Positions 22,285-32,887 of a DNA stretch of 64,000 nt are shown in pieces (position 1 is the stretch's first letter; each line of letters opens with the position of its first letter). This DNA is from Symbiodinium kawagutii (lineage: Eukaryota; Sar; Dinophyceae; Suessiales; Symbiodiniaceae), in the NCBI GenBank assembly GCA_009767595.1, contig VSDK01012921.1, positions 70,455-134,454 on the forward strand, written 5' to 3'. The notes beneath the pieces are model-generated. The model was not told the origin of the DNA. It did no database searches and saw only the letters and a list, made by a program, of their open reading frames with translations. A program made the position numbers and the translations under genes.

Positions 22285-22327
22285 CTATGGTCCGTTGTAT
22301 TTTTGGGTGATTCAGCAGATTGGGAAG
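22285..22327 (+). CDS. Putative exon after a 50-nt intron
   Basis: CCGTTGCAACCCAG/C TAT GGT CCG reads YGPLYFWVIQQIGK and ends GGGAAG/GTCCTC. Its start phase matches the exon ending at 22234. Confidence 0.32.
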
Positions 22328-22379
22328 GTCCTCCTCAGCTAGTGATGGCAATGACTCCAAGATGCGAGGGCTTCAAGTG

Positions 22380-23894
22380 GTGAATTCGTTTCCTTCAGCG
22401 GATTACTGTAGTAGGTACTTGGATGTGCAGCTGGAGTTACACCTGTGGTTATAAGCCTTATAAGGTAGCTGAACCAACCGCTGGAAACATGGGAACTGTG
22501 ACCACTGACCGATCCCTGTGCCGATCATGTGGAACTGGGAAGCAAGGTACCCCCACGACCATGGACAAACTCAAATGGCTGAATACCCTGTGCCCCTTGT
22601 GAAGATCCCATAACTAAATTAGTTTTTGATGGGATGTTCATCTACCAATTTGGTGGTATGAATATTGACCCACACCCTTGCATGAATATCGACCTGTTCC
22701 AATCCCAAATTGATCCTCTAAACGCTATAGACCTGCCATTGCTCAAGAAATGATTGTAGTGGTAGGAAAAAGTAGCACCATCAGTCTTAACCAGGTGATC
22801 TGCCAGCAACTTTAAATAGTAATAGCAGGGGTTTAGGGTTATGGATTTCCAATCGAGTCGTTTGATCCTGCCGAGCTTGTAGAAGTTGGAGCCATGAGGC
22901 ATGCTGCGACCGTGTGGGGAATGCAGGGGGCACCAAGGGGCCGTCAAGAAATCGAATTTGGGGCACACCATAGACAGCCCCGTGTATATACATGTGCTTT
23001 GAACCATACTGACAGGGCGGTTGTCATTTCCGAGTTGAGCCCGATCACTGATTCATCCTGCAAGTGTTGAGATGTTGAACTTTACACACCCATGAGTGTG
23101 TGTGTGTGTGTGGTTTGAGAGAGTTTTAGTTTAAGCACATGTACTAAGCTTCGCCGGACAACCAAATCGACTGCTATGCTCTACATAGATCCTATCCTCA
23201 CATACATTTATATATAGGGATAGTTTCATTCCATCTTGAATCATCTTGAAACGCTCTTCATGATTGATCATGATTGTACACATTATTCCAGGTGAGGTCG
23301 AGGGATTGTTCTGACTAGTTTCTCTGGTTACTGTACAGTATGGTTCAAGTCGAAGCTTAGCTAGTCGATTGTGCCAAAATCGACGGCGCCAGCGTGTGTG
23401 CAAAACGCACGCCGAGCCACGTGTCAATGTCGGGCTTTCTGCCTGGGAAAAAGCTGAAGCGCCGCGAGCCACTTTGAGCCACTCGTCAATGAGGGCACCA
23501 GGCAGGGCCAAGTGCCAGTGCATTTGAAGCACCAGAGAACCCGGAAGGAAATCAGTGCCATTGGTTGTATTATTTCAGTTTTCCACAAGTCACTTGTGGT
23601 TGTTGTGGTTGTTCTGGTTGTGGTTGTGGTTGTTGTTGTCGTTGTTGGTTGTTGGTTGTTGGTTGTTGGTTGTTGGTTGTTGGTTGTTGGTTGTTGGTTG
23701 TTGGTTGTTGGTTGTTGGTTGTTGGTTGTTGGTTGTTGGTTGTTGGTTGTTGGTTGTTGGTTGTTGGTTGTTGGTTGTTGGTTGTTGGTTGTTGGTTGTT
23801 GGTTGTTGGTTGTTGGTTGTTGGTTGTTGGTTGTTGGCGTTGTCGTTGTCGTTGTTGTTGTCGTTGTCGTCGTCGTCGTCGTCGTCGCTGCTGC

Positions 23895-23938
<44 letters not shown>

Positions 23939-25110
23939 TCAATGTGCTTTGGTCCGTTTGCTGATCCAGATTTCTGACCACTGACCGTCACCATCATGTG
24001 TTTCAAGCGGTCGGGGGGCCATGCGAAGTGATGGCCGGCCTGGCTGATGCTCTTCGAGTTGGGAAGGAGGTGGGGCCGCGCTCGATTATGAGTTGTGCGG
24101 AGTCAGTTGCTACCTCATATTTTTTTTCTCTCCTCTGGGTTTGGGCGAGAAATATGAAGATTATCTACTTGTTGGACTTTGTTCCCCAAAACAGTGACAT
24201 GACACTGGTTTGGTGGTCTAGAAACGAAACTTTGCAGTTGTTTGGGTGTTATTTAAACGTCAATACAGTTGATGAACATCATATCATTGCCCTGATTACT
24301 ATTCCTATTGTGCTAGGTTTTTGATGGTAATTGAGATGAGCAGTGAAAGACAAACAGTTTAGCGCCTATATGGTAAATCAGTCACCAAAACTTACCTCGT
24401 ACATAAGATCTTTGAAGCCAATGATCACCATGAGACCCCTTGATAATGACCGCTGTAATAATCATCCAACTGCAGCAACCCCAGCACCGTGTGGACGGCT
24501 CGACTCCAGGTAGCTGAAGGGATACCACCAGCCCCCATTGACATACCAAGATCCATGCAACAAAGCTGATCTACCCGTATGCCATCATATACCATTACAT
24601 AACGTCATATGCCACATTTGTCATCAGATGCCATCATACTCCGAATTTTACAACCTGTGAACATCAAATATCAACAATTTTCATGATATGTATATAGCAC
24701 TCACATGACAACCCATTAGGGCATACCATTTTTTTCTACCAGCTGGTGGAGGATTGACAGCCCGGCTGGTAGAAATACCACCAGCAGAACTGGGATGTGC
24801 GCTATGACAACGACCCTTATTTGTGTCGTCATCCGTTGGTAGTAACAAATCTGTTGACCCCAAACCACAAACGATTGCAACCCATTTTGGTTCAATCACT
24901 TTTGCTTGTTGCCACGAGCTTGTTCGGCAAACCAGCTTCCAGAGCACTGGAGTTGTTCATCAACAATCACATCTTTTGGTAAATGAACCATGGAAGATCC
25001 CGCTAATTTTTCGTGGGAGAGCCCGGGGTTCCATCAGCCATTTCTATGGTGGAGAAAATTCAGGGGCTCGCCAGGGCAACCAGCGACCAAGCACTGCCCA
25101 GATCTGCGCC
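22380..25110. other. Intron-like region with ambiguous islands
   Basis: It contains CA/GT repeats at 23098-23112, the TTGTTGG array and unique sequence. The island 23360-23575 is open on both strands (for example VNVGLSAWEKAEAP on +), and I cannot choose a strand. Confidence 0.45.
23641..23837 (+). repeat. Heptanucleotide array (TTGTTGG)n
   Basis: About 28 near-perfect TTGTTGG units flanked by (GTT/GTC)n. It differs by one base from the TTGTTTG array at 2367. The regularly spaced GG pairs could support two-tetrad G-quadruplexes. Confidence 0.96.
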
Positions 25111-25115
25111 CTTAG

Positions 25116-25231
25116 GAGCTGCTAGAGGCTCTCTCCAAAAAGGCGCCCGCAGAGCTCCCCACCGGTGGGGCAAGCTATGGGGCAGGGTGGTTATGGCTGG
25201 TGATGCTCCAGGGCCTGCAAGGCTACAACGA
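25116..25231 (+). CDS. Putative exon (end uncertain)
   Basis: CTGCGCCCTTAG/GAG CTG CTA GAG reads ELLEALSKKAPAELPTGGA, then WLWLVMLQGLQGYND, and stops at TAG 25232. A donor GGCTG/GTGATG lies inside. Two other + strand frames are open here, so the frame is uncertain. Confidence 0.32.
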
Positions 25232-26105
25232 CTAGGATGACAATGACCATAGTATGGTGTTATAAGTCCATGTTAGTAAGGGAATGATTATGACAAGGAT
25301 TGTTATAATTTACATGGTTATGTAGTAAGGGTCAGTGATTATGGTACGATACATCAGTATAGTAAGGGTACACTGCTACCACACAGTATGTTGTTGTTAC
25401 TATTTTATAGTAGTAAGGGTACATTACTACTATGATTATTATAAGAAGAACGTTATGTAATCAGTCATGTCCTTTTGCAAACGATCTACATTATCATGTA
25501 GGAATAATATTTTCATATAAGTAATGCACCTTTAGTAATGATTATAATCACTGTTCGTACATTATGACAATGATTATGGCAAATAGATTCTAATAGAGGC
25601 TTGGTGGTGTGATGAAGAAGCTGGTCAATTATGGGACACCTTTTTGTGGAGGGGTTGATCAATTTGGGTGTTGATCGATTTGGGCTTTGACTAGTCGATT
25701 CCGATCAACAATTTTCACAGGTATGGAGAGATGTGTCGATCTTTTTTTGTACATTCTCATCTCAACCATGAAGCTGTGGTTGCTTCCAGGGTAGACGTGA
25801 GACAAAATGGAACGGCAGTGTGCACGGGACATTGGGTCGGTGAACGGGCGGCGGCCCTTTCCAACCTCTTCGGCCGAAAACTGAGACCCTTGGGGAACAG
25901 TTGGTGACCGGCAACCACCTGTTCCCAATGGGGCCATGACTCACTGTTTTCTGTGTGGCCGGAGAGAATCACCAGCAGGGTCTACTACCACAGCAGTGGT
26001 TGGACGGTAGAAGTAGCACCTCAGGGTGCAGGTTGGAGGTTGTAAAGGGTCACCTTTGAGGCGTAACCGGTCACTGTTCCGGGGCCTTTTTCCTCGGCAA
26101 CTGCT

Positions 26106-26210
26106 GGCTATGAGTCAATATTAAACAACCAACAATGGGGGATAATAATCACTAATAATAGGGAAAACGATGGTTAATGATGGGGGGGTACGGGGTTTTG
26201 ACCCACAGCC
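26106..26210 (+). repeat. Family C TIR element, copy 2
   Basis: GGCTATGAGTCAATATTAAA on the left, GGGGTTTTGACCCACAGCC on the right, and an interior with GGGGGATAATAATCAC and AATAGGGAAAACGATGG. The CACAG/CC end acts as a candidate acceptor. Confidence 0.78.
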
Positions 26211-26250
26211 TGCTTAAGGTGTTGATGCGACCCCCAACTCTGAAAGAACA
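26209..26250 (+). CDS. Possible exon starting in a family C TIR
   Basis: TTGACCCACAG/C CTG CTT AAG GTG reads LLKVLMRPPTLKE, with GTGCAC at 26251 as a possible donor and TAG shortly after. It starts in phase 2 like the other family C exons. Confidence 0.33.
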
Positions 26251-26611
26251 GTGCACTCCTTAGCTTGTAACACATTTGTTATCCCAGCAGATTGTTGGGT
26301 TTGTGTTCCACTGACGGGGATGATCACAATCCATTGTGGAATCCAATTGTGATGACCAAACATTAGAACCAACAGAAAGAACTTGGTTTCTTCGAAATTC
26401 AAGTACTTCGGCTTGGAGTTGGTTTCAATGGTATTTGGCGGCATCACTTGAAGCACAAAGCGTGTCGTTGATGTGGGCTTGTTGAACTGTTTCTGATTTC
26501 CATTTGAACTGACATGATGATCTAGATTGAGCGTTAATTTTGGATGATCTTTTTTGACAGGCGAAATCATTTCTCAACAGATATCGTTTGATGAGCTTTG
26601 CCGGTTGCCAG

Positions 26612-26687
26612 GAGGGAGAGTACGGCGAGTACGAAGTTTCACCCGAAGAATTTGCTGCAACCGATCCAGAGGAGAGATGCAGCAATG
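26612..26687 (+). CDS. Putative acidic exon
   Basis: CCGGTTGCCAG/GAG GGA GAG TAC reads EGEYGEYEVSPEEFAATDPE and ends AATG/GTTGGC. A second frame from the same acceptor is basic and also open. Confidence 0.36.
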
Positions 26688-27569
26688 GTTGGCATGGCAT
26701 GTATGCTCCATTTCTTTCCTGTATGGCATTGATAGCCACTATTCAGTGGCTAAGTAACATTGGATGCGGTGTGGAAGGACTTTGTTGAAGAATTCGTCGG
26801 TTGCGTCGGTTTTGGTTTTCCTCACCTCGCACTGATGGTTGCCACCTGCTGCGCAGGGTGATCCGATCAGGCTCTCCATGGCCCTGGAATGTGCCTAATT
26901 AGTCTTCCGGTATCCAAAAGTTTTCAACCATCCCAGGGGGGTAGAGTTTCACAGGCTTGCCTAAGCCCGATTTGTCCAGGAGATAGGGATAGTCCTTTGC
27001 CCATTCTAGGGATGGCGATGATAGCCAATACTGTAAGGCATTGTCATCATCCTGCAAGATTCATGATCATCACGATCCTTTGAAAGTTATAGTATTAGCA
27101 ATCCCGAAGTAGCCCTGAACCAGGGTTCCCAACATCCACAGTTGATTCGAGCCTTTTCGGTTGATCTGAACATGTTGCAGTTGAGATATTTGTAGGGTTG
27201 ACCATCACCTTCGTATTCTAGGGCTTAGTTCAGCTACCTTACAGGGCTCAACCATCGTGAACTACCCCAAGCTGTAGCATGGTGGCGGCCACCGCTAGGA
27301 TGGCAAAGGTCTGCCTCAGGAGGACCAGTGGCGGGTGATGGTAAGCTGGTGGGGGGTAAGAACCAGCTGGTTGTAAGCATTAATAAAGGTTAATCATAGA
27401 GGATGATAGCTCTTACCTTGAGGGCCAACAACATCGTTCATCGATGCATACAGCAAGCAATCAAATACAGACGATATCATTGATAGTCAGCATCATATTG
27501 ATACCTTCAGTCGTAGTTGTACAGGGTAACAAACAAAATCATACAACTACCAACAATGACCTAGACAAG

Positions 27570-27774
27570 ATCCAAGTACCGTGACCTTGGTGGCTTCAAG
27601 CGGGTGATTTTCTGTTGGGATGAGCCGCTTGAGGGTAGGTACACTCCTTCACTGGTGACCCCTGAGGCTGCCCCTCGGCTTGGTCGTTGTCGATGGGGAA
27701 ACTCAGTGCATTCTGTTTGCTGCACAGCTTTGCCACTTGCAACCAGCTCTTTTCCAGAAGGGTCTTGGAAGTGT
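27570..27774 (+). CDS. Putative exon, ~68 codons
   Basis: After CTAGACAAG the frame A TCC AAG TAC CGT reads SKYRDLGGFKRVIFCWDEP, then LVTPEAAPRLGRCRWGNS, open to TGA at 27775. The donor could be GTCGTT after CGGCTTG. It lacks ATG. Unknown product. Confidence 0.37.
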
Positions 27775-27888
27775 TGATTGATTGGTTGATTCTGCTAAGT
27801 AGTAGCCCAAGTAGTTGCTGGGGATTGTTGCCGATGATTCAAAAAGTCATGGGAATCAGTATCAATCTATCGATGTGTTTGACGAGTG

Positions 27889-27962
27889 ACCATGATCAAC
27901 CATGATCAACCATGATCAACCATGATCAACCATGATGAACCATTGTCAACCATTGTCAACCA
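27889..27962 (+). repeat. CATGATCAAC decamer array
   Basis: Five CATGATCAAC units followed by CATGATGAAC and two CATTGTCAAC. This is the cleanest example of the ~10-bp motif that recurs in degenerate form across the intronic DNA. Confidence 0.9.
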
Positions 27963-27999
27963 CTAGGTTTGGGAAGCCGTCCATGTTGCACCATCGCAG

Positions 28000-28091
28000 G
28001 GTCGGATGTAACGATGCCTTTTGACTTCCAGGAAGCACTGGATCCAGGGCTGTTGGAATTCTTGGCAGCCACTGACAGTGACAAGGACTAG
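28000..28091 (+). CDS. Putative terminal exon with stop
   Basis: ACCATCGCAG/GG TCG GAT GTA reads SDVTMPFDFQEALDPGLLEF, then LAATDSDKD, and stops at TAG 28089-28091. An alternative start is the strong acceptor GACTTCCAG at 28029. The acidic tail and clean stop suggest a C-terminus, so at least one gene may end here. Confidence 0.38.
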
Positions 28092-28540
28092 CTGGTGCCA
28101 GAGGATTGTTGAGCTTGGTTGGGCGACACCATGGGGTAGATCATAGCGACTATAATCCATGGTTGCATTTTCTAAGACAATGAAATTATAAGAAGCTACT
28201 GTATTTTATAACTATGTAACTATTCTCTTACCACTGGGGTGATCCAACTTGTGACATTTTGTGAACCTATTCGATGAGGGTATCACCGAATATTTGACAG
28301 GCGGCAAAAAGTGTCCCTGATTTTCATTAAGGATCCGATGTGGTCCAGTGGCCACATCGTGTTTTTTTGGCTGGTCGTCTCAATGCCATCACTAGCACGG
28401 CACCTGGATTTGCTGGTGTTTTGATCGACCAATCCGTCCGGAGTCACAGTGAGATGAGTTGCGAATGAAGATGTATTCTTTCTCACCTGGATAAGGGTTT
28501 CTTGGGCTCGAAGTATTTTGGGGAGGGGATGATTACACAG

Positions 28541-28583
28541 GATCTTTTGGAGACAGTGTCCATATTGAAGGAGGCCAAGCGAG
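28541..28583 (+). CDS. Putative exon DLLETVSILKEAKR
   Basis: GGATGATTACACAG/GAT CTT TTG GAG reads DLLETVSILKEAKR and ends CGAG/GTCAGA in phase 1. The frame is open to the left from about 28462, so the exon may be longer. The next exon at 28681 starts with the two bases that complete a Gly codon. Confidence 0.42.
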
Positions 28584-28680
28584 GTCAGATTTCAGGAATT
28601 TGGTTATATATATATTTTGATCAAACAGCACTACTTGCAATCATTTATGTTTTGTTTTTGTTTGTTTTTGCGCTTTCCAG

Positions 28681-28793
28681 GACTTTTCCGTACAGAAAAC
28701 AATCCCAAATGCAGGGAAACAAAAAAAAAACAAAATCACAAAAGAATCGCTAAGGGAAACAAAAGACACCCATTTCAAAATCATAGCATTTAA
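28681..28793 (+). CDS. Putative Lys-rich terminal exon
   Basis: TTTTTGCGCTTTCCAG/GA CTT TTC CGT reads LFRTENNPKCRE and continues Lys-rich through an A10 tract to TAA 28791-28793. The phase agrees with the exon at 28583 (97-bp intron). Caution: the poly-A run lowers coding credibility. Confidence 0.36.
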
Positions 28794-28924
28794 AAACACA
28801 TCCTGGACAACCGTAAAAACTTGTCACACAGTAACATATTCCCAAACAGGTTGCAAGACGGTCGTGACAACCATCGTGAAAATAAAACAACATCAACGGC
28901 ACAAGTAAACAACTCACTAAATAA

Positions 28925-29122
28925 TCATTCAACACAATATTCAAAGATTTAGGGAATAGCCTGAAATTAAAAGTCACAAGCCTTTTGTTACTTGGGAGAT
29001 TGGGGTGCCTGGAAGTCTGGCAAGCAGCAAGGTTCCAGGTCGAAAGAATCGTGGCAGCTTGCAATGCCATGTGGCTCCCAGGATTGGTGGCGGGGACAAT
29101 GAGTAACACTTTGCAATTACTG
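28925..29122 (+). CDS. Putative exon ending at a family B element
   Basis: The frame is open from 28925 and reads FNTIFKDLGNSLKLKVTSLL, then LEVWQAARFQVERIVAACNA and PGLVAGTMSNTLQLL. It ends TTACTG/GTGGTTTTAAAC, the left end of the family B copy that the LINE has split. The exact acceptor is unclear. A second + frame and a 128-codon minus-strand frame overlap. Unknown product. Confidence 0.38.
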
Positions 29123-29194
29123 GTGGTTTTAAACATTTGTTATTTTCCCTAGTGATTATTGAAACTGGTTGGTTGACTAATAACTTTCAGAGGG
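29118..29194 (+). repeat. Left half of family B TIR element, split by the LINE
   Basis: CTGGTGGTTTTAAACATTTG, TATTTTCCCTAGTGATTATT and GGTTGGTTGACTAATAACTT align base for base with the intact copy at 43077-43170. The right half resumes at 39340 after 10.1 kb of LINE. Confidence 0.8.
29178..29194 (+). repeat. LINE target-site duplication, left
   Basis: TAATAACTTTCAGAGGG at 29178-29194 matches TAATAATTTTCAGAGGG at 39323-39339 (16 of 17). Confidence 0.85.
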
Positions 29195-29257
29195 ATCTGG
29201 GCTCAAACCGTCCCTGTGGTGATACCCGTCCCTCACTGACGGAGGGCCAAGCGAGCC

Positions 29258-32200
29258 ATGACATGCGCTTGGGAAGACAAATTATGGAGGTTTGACATGT
29301 ATGGCAGCCCGGCATGTCTACCTGCATTTGATAGATCGAACTTTCTGGTTGCCAATTTGAATCGCAAAGAGAACGGTATCGTGGAAGCAGATCTCATGAA
29401 ACCTGAAGGCCAGAGTGTAGCACAGACCCTCAATGGCAGCTTGCTCATGAGCCAGGATTCCTTTGTTGAAAAGATCACCATTCAGTGGTCCACCGAAAGA
29501 GAATTGCCTACCAAAGCTTTCTTTCTGGATGCTTTGGACAACTTTTTTGGGGGATCAGATTTCATCGTTGACTCACAGACAGTGATGATTCCAGTCCCTG
29601 AAGAGTCCCGTATGTCTGCGGAACCGATCAGAGTGCTGGAACTTTTCGCAGGAGGAATTGCTGGATGGAAATCAGCTCTCAGAGTTATGGAAGAAGCTGC
29701 AGCCATCGACACACAAGTGATAGGTTTGGACCATGACCTCAAAGCATGCAAAGCATACAGTGTCGCACACAATGCCATACTGGTTGATGGTTTTCACACG
29801 ATCCCTGAGAACATGTTTTCGCATGGACAAGAGCAGTACATCATACATGGAGACATCCAAGACCGTGGATGGCTTGCTGCAGTAGCAGCGTGGAATCCAG
29901 AGATCGCCACGGTCTCAGCACCATGCCCTCCCTGGTCCAGTGCCAGTGAGAGTCAAGGCCTCAATTCGCCACTGGGTTTGTTGTTTGCAGAAGCCATTGG
30001 AGTCCTCAAGCTCCTACGACCTGCGGTAGTGCTCATCGAAAATGTAGGAGGTTTTTCAGCTCACCCACACTATGAGAAAATCATGTCCCAGTTGAGGTGG
30101 GCAGGCTATGCAGTGAAATGGGCAAGAGTCCTGGAACTGAAGGGTATCTGCCCTGTATCACGACCAAGATGGTTATGCTTAGCCATTCGCATCAGTGACA
30201 GCAACTTGAGTTTTGACCGCATGACTTTGTGGGGAAGTCAACAAGCAAGCACACCTCGTACTTTTGATGCTGTGTTGCCCAGTTCCATGCTTCATGTACA
30301 TGACCTTACCATCCCAGAGAACGCTTTGCACATGGCACGTGACCCAGCACTTCTCCCACCTGCCAAGAGGAAAAGAATGTCACCAGATGCTGCACTCAAA
30401 ACTCGATGCACGGATCCCAACAATGCAGCACCAGTGTTCATGGCGGCACATGGAAGTCAACATGAAATCAAGAGATCATTCCTGGAACGAAAAGGATTGA
30501 TGTCCCATTCCTTTTGGGACCCCATGGAAACATCACAGCCAAGGATGTGGTCACCCCTGGAAGCACTTGCATTGCATGCCATGTGTACTAGTGCATTCCT
30601 TCCAGCATCCGACAAGACCACGTGGACCTTGATTGGAAACCACATCGCAGTGCCTCATGCTCTCATCATGATTTGCAACGCATTCAAGCTCCTCAATCAT
30701 CGCTGCTCATCACCAGATATCAAGCAAGTTTTCGATCATTTGCACCAAGTTCGATTCAAGATGCAGGACTTGCAGGTGATCAACCTGCCTGGTGGTAAAT
30801 TTGTTTCCATGCCCAACGCAGTTCGATTCATCAATCCCACCACACTTGAGGAGTTTGACAGAATTGCTGAGAGTGACCAACTGCCCACCGGACAAATTTG
30901 GCACTGTGATTTTGGTTTCATGGATATCCAAGAACACATGAGAAGAAGCATTCCAGATGCTCAAGCTGCACCTGCCACACAAGTCACACACCTGTCATGG
31001 GCCACCACGGAACCAGCTGCATCAGCCACACAAGCTTTCACACCCACTGCACGAGGTCAGATCATACTAGGAGATGAGCAGCAAGTGTTTTGGTTTTCGG
31101 CTGATGTCCCAGTCAACGCCATTTTGGCTGTTTGGGAGAACTTCTTTGATATTGACCCAAGCCAAGCACCGGATCCAGAGTTCTCACTGAGGCTGGTTCC
31201 CAAAGATCCATATCAAGAGGAACCAAGAGCAGAATATGAAGGCAGTCTTCTGAATCTTTTCCATGAGGGCAATCTGACCATCTACAACGATACTCCTGCA
31301 GCCCGTTCAGTGATCACCAACTCAGAGACAAGTAGCCTGTATGACCAATTTGCTGCGGTACCAGAGTTCACCAAGCATCCGAACATGATTGCCACCACTC
31401 ATGCTATCAGAGAGGTTGACCCGGAGGATGTTCCATTGCCCGATTTCATGTTGACAGCTGATGACCAATGCGTTGCCATCACCCGAGTGAATGAACGTTC
31501 AGAGCTGACCATGATTATCACCGGACCTCAGGTAGCCAGAGATACACTTGCTCAATTTTGGACACGCATTTTGCCTAGGGATGTTCTCCAAGAATTTCAT
31601 TTGGAAGTGGTCATGGAATCCAACAATGCATCACACACCATCATTTTTCGTCATGTAGGCCTGCAGTGTTCGTATCCTTTTCCTGCATTACGGTTGCTGT
31701 TGTTGACACATGCTTTTCGAAAGATCATTCACCCTTTGAGCCATCCCACAGGTACCAAGCATACCAAAATCAGGTGGCTCTCACGAGTGATTTGGCAAGG
31801 ACCTCTAGACTCAGGATGTCTCATGCAAACCGTCATCCGATGCATTCGAATTGCAGCTTTGCCACTTGCCACAGAACATGATAGCTTGCAAAGAGTGTTT
31901 CGCATCACCTCCAGAGGCAAAAGTCAGCTACCTTCGACCATGTTGTGTGAGATTCCGGGATTCCACGATTATCAGAGCATCAGCTTGAACCTAGTGCGAG
32001 CAATGAAAGGAGGTGGGCCACCCATCACCACGAAGCAATCACATGTGATTCAAGCGAAGAACTCCCTGGCTGGTTCACTTCTCCAGGAAGGATATGAATT
32101 GTCATGGATTTCTCAAGCATTGGATCAACTTGTCAAGAGTGCAGGCATCAAACCTTTGCTGCCCATCACGAGCATGCCACAAGGTGTCAACAAGATGAAG

Positions 32201-32887
32201 GCCATCGTTCAAGCCTTTCAAGATGCAGGGGTCACCATGCCAGTCAAAGAGAAGCAATCAACTTCGGCCAATGCTTTGCACAGCAAAACCAAGAAGCGAG
32301 CTGTCCCAGCTCCTGAACCCAAGAACTATCATGTTCAAGATGGCTGCCTTTTGCTTGCCTCAGACGAACCTGCTTCCCAGTTGAAGGAATTCAACACACA
32401 CCAGACTGGGTTCGTTTTGACTTCGCATGAGGAAGCAAGACCATGGATCCTTGAAGGTAACACTGTAGCCACCGACGAACTGGCACTCCTTGTGTTTGGA
32501 GCTCCGGATTGGTCCACCACATTGAAATCGGAACAGGTGACACTCCCATGCTGGGATGACCAGCAGAGGTCGGTGCTTGTTGCGTTTACGATGTTTCAGC
32601 TCGGTGAAAACCCAGTGCGCGTCAAGCAGTGGGAGAACCAAAAAGTCCCGCAAGTGTCCACGTCACTTATGGCATTGACACTTTGGAGATCAGATTGGGA
32701 CTCGCAATGGGCAACCATCAGCGACAACCCCTACGCATTTCTCAGAAGCCACCTGGACTTGGGCACGTCGCTAGTGGCAATGTGGGGCAAAAGCTTCAGA
32801 GACAATAAGAAGTCACCAGTGCTTTCACCGCCACGTCGTTGCAAGTACATTGCTCCATTCAGGAAAGTGCTGTCCCCAAGTTGTTGA
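29258..32887 (+). CDS. LINE ORF1: C5-cytosine methyltransferase domain protein
   Basis: 1209 codons as read. ATG 29258 is the first Met after an in-frame TGA at 29237. Residues ~122-480 hold a C5-MTase in canonical order: motif I LELFAGGIAGW (E128, F130-G133), motif IV PCPPWSS with catalytic Cys 223, motif VI ENV at 261-263, motif VIII RPRW near 302, motif X IGNHIAVP with G460-N461. All key residues are present, so it may be active. It would transfer methyl from S-adenosylmethionine to cytosine, possibly on the element's own cDNA. Residues 1-120 and 480-1209 are unrecognised. The last ~27 codons look out of frame: the natural reading moves at ~32806 to the frame of the next entry. Confidence 0.9.
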   Translation: MTCAWEDKLWRFDMYGSPACLPAFDRSNFLVANLNRKENGIVEADLMKPEGQSVAQTLNGSLLMSQDSFVEKITIQWSTERELPTKAFFLDALDNFFGGSDFIVDSQTVMIPVPEESRMSAEPIRVLELFAGGIAGWKSALRVMEEAAAIDTQVIGLDHDLKACKAYSVAHNAILVDGFHTIPENMFSHGQEQYIIHGDIQDRGWLAAVAAWNPEIATVSAPCPPWSSASESQGLNSPLGLLFAEAIGVLKLLRPAVVLIENVGGFSAHPHYEKIMSQLRWAGYAVKWARVLELKGICPVSRPRWLCLAIRISDSNLSFDRMTLWGSQQASTPRTFDAVLPSSMLHVHDLTIPENALHMARDPALLPPAKRKRMSPDAALKTRCTDPNNAAPVFMAAHGSQHEIKRSFLERKGLMSHSFWDPMETSQPRMWSPLEALALHAMCTSAFLPASDKTTWTLIGNHIAVPHALIMICNAFKLLNHRCSSPDIKQVFDHLHQVRFKMQDLQVINLPGGKFVSMPNAVRFINPTTLEEFDRIAESDQLPTGQIWHCDFGFMDIQEHMRRSIPDAQAAPATQVTHLSWATTEPAASATQAFTPTARGQIILGDEQQVFWFSADVPVNAILAVWENFFDIDPSQAPDPEFSLRLVPKDPYQEEPRAEYEGSLLNLFHEGNLTIYNDTPAARSVITNSETSSLYDQFAAVPEFTKHPNMIATTHAIREVDPEDVPLPDFMLTADDQCVAITRVNERSELTMIITGPQVARDTLAQFWTRILPRDVLQEFHLEVVMESNNASHTIIFRHVGLQCSYPFPALRLLLLTHAFRKIIHPLSHPTGTKHTKIRWLSRVIWQGPLDSGCLMQTVIRCIRIAALPLATEHDSLQRVFRITSRGKSQLPSTMLCEIPGFHDYQSISLNLVRAMKGGGPPITTKQSHVIQAKNSLAGSLLQEGYELSWISQALDQLVKSAGIKPLLPITSMPQGVNKMKAIVQAFQDAGVTMPVKEKQSTSANALHSKTKKRAVPAPEPKNYHVQDGCLLLASDEPASQLKEFNTHQTGFVLTSHEEARPWILEGNTVATDELALLVFGAPDWSTTLKSEQVTLPCWDDQQRSVLVAFTMFQLGENPVRVKQWENQKVPQVSTSLMALTLWRSDWDSQWATISDNPYAFLRSHLDLGTSLVAMWGKSFRDNKKSPVLSPPRRCKYIAPFRKVLSPSC

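Noticed and set aside
23424..24006. Frames of 130-185 codons on both strands
   Set aside because: Translations of the TTGTTGG array with GTT/GTC flanks.
27889..27962. Regular decamers resembling a CRISPR-type array
   Set aside because: Units are directly adjacent with no spacers, and the context is eukaryotic.
31116..31130. 12-base match (GCCATTTTGGCT) to the dinoflagellate spliced leader
   Set aside because: It lies inside the LINE ORF1 coding frame, lacks the flanking leader bases, and is expected by chance.
32839..32841. TTG as a start codon for the coiled-coil segment, and TTG 33871 for ORF2
   Set aside because: Non-ATG starts are unlikely in this nuclear context; frame continuity with upstream sequence explains both better.
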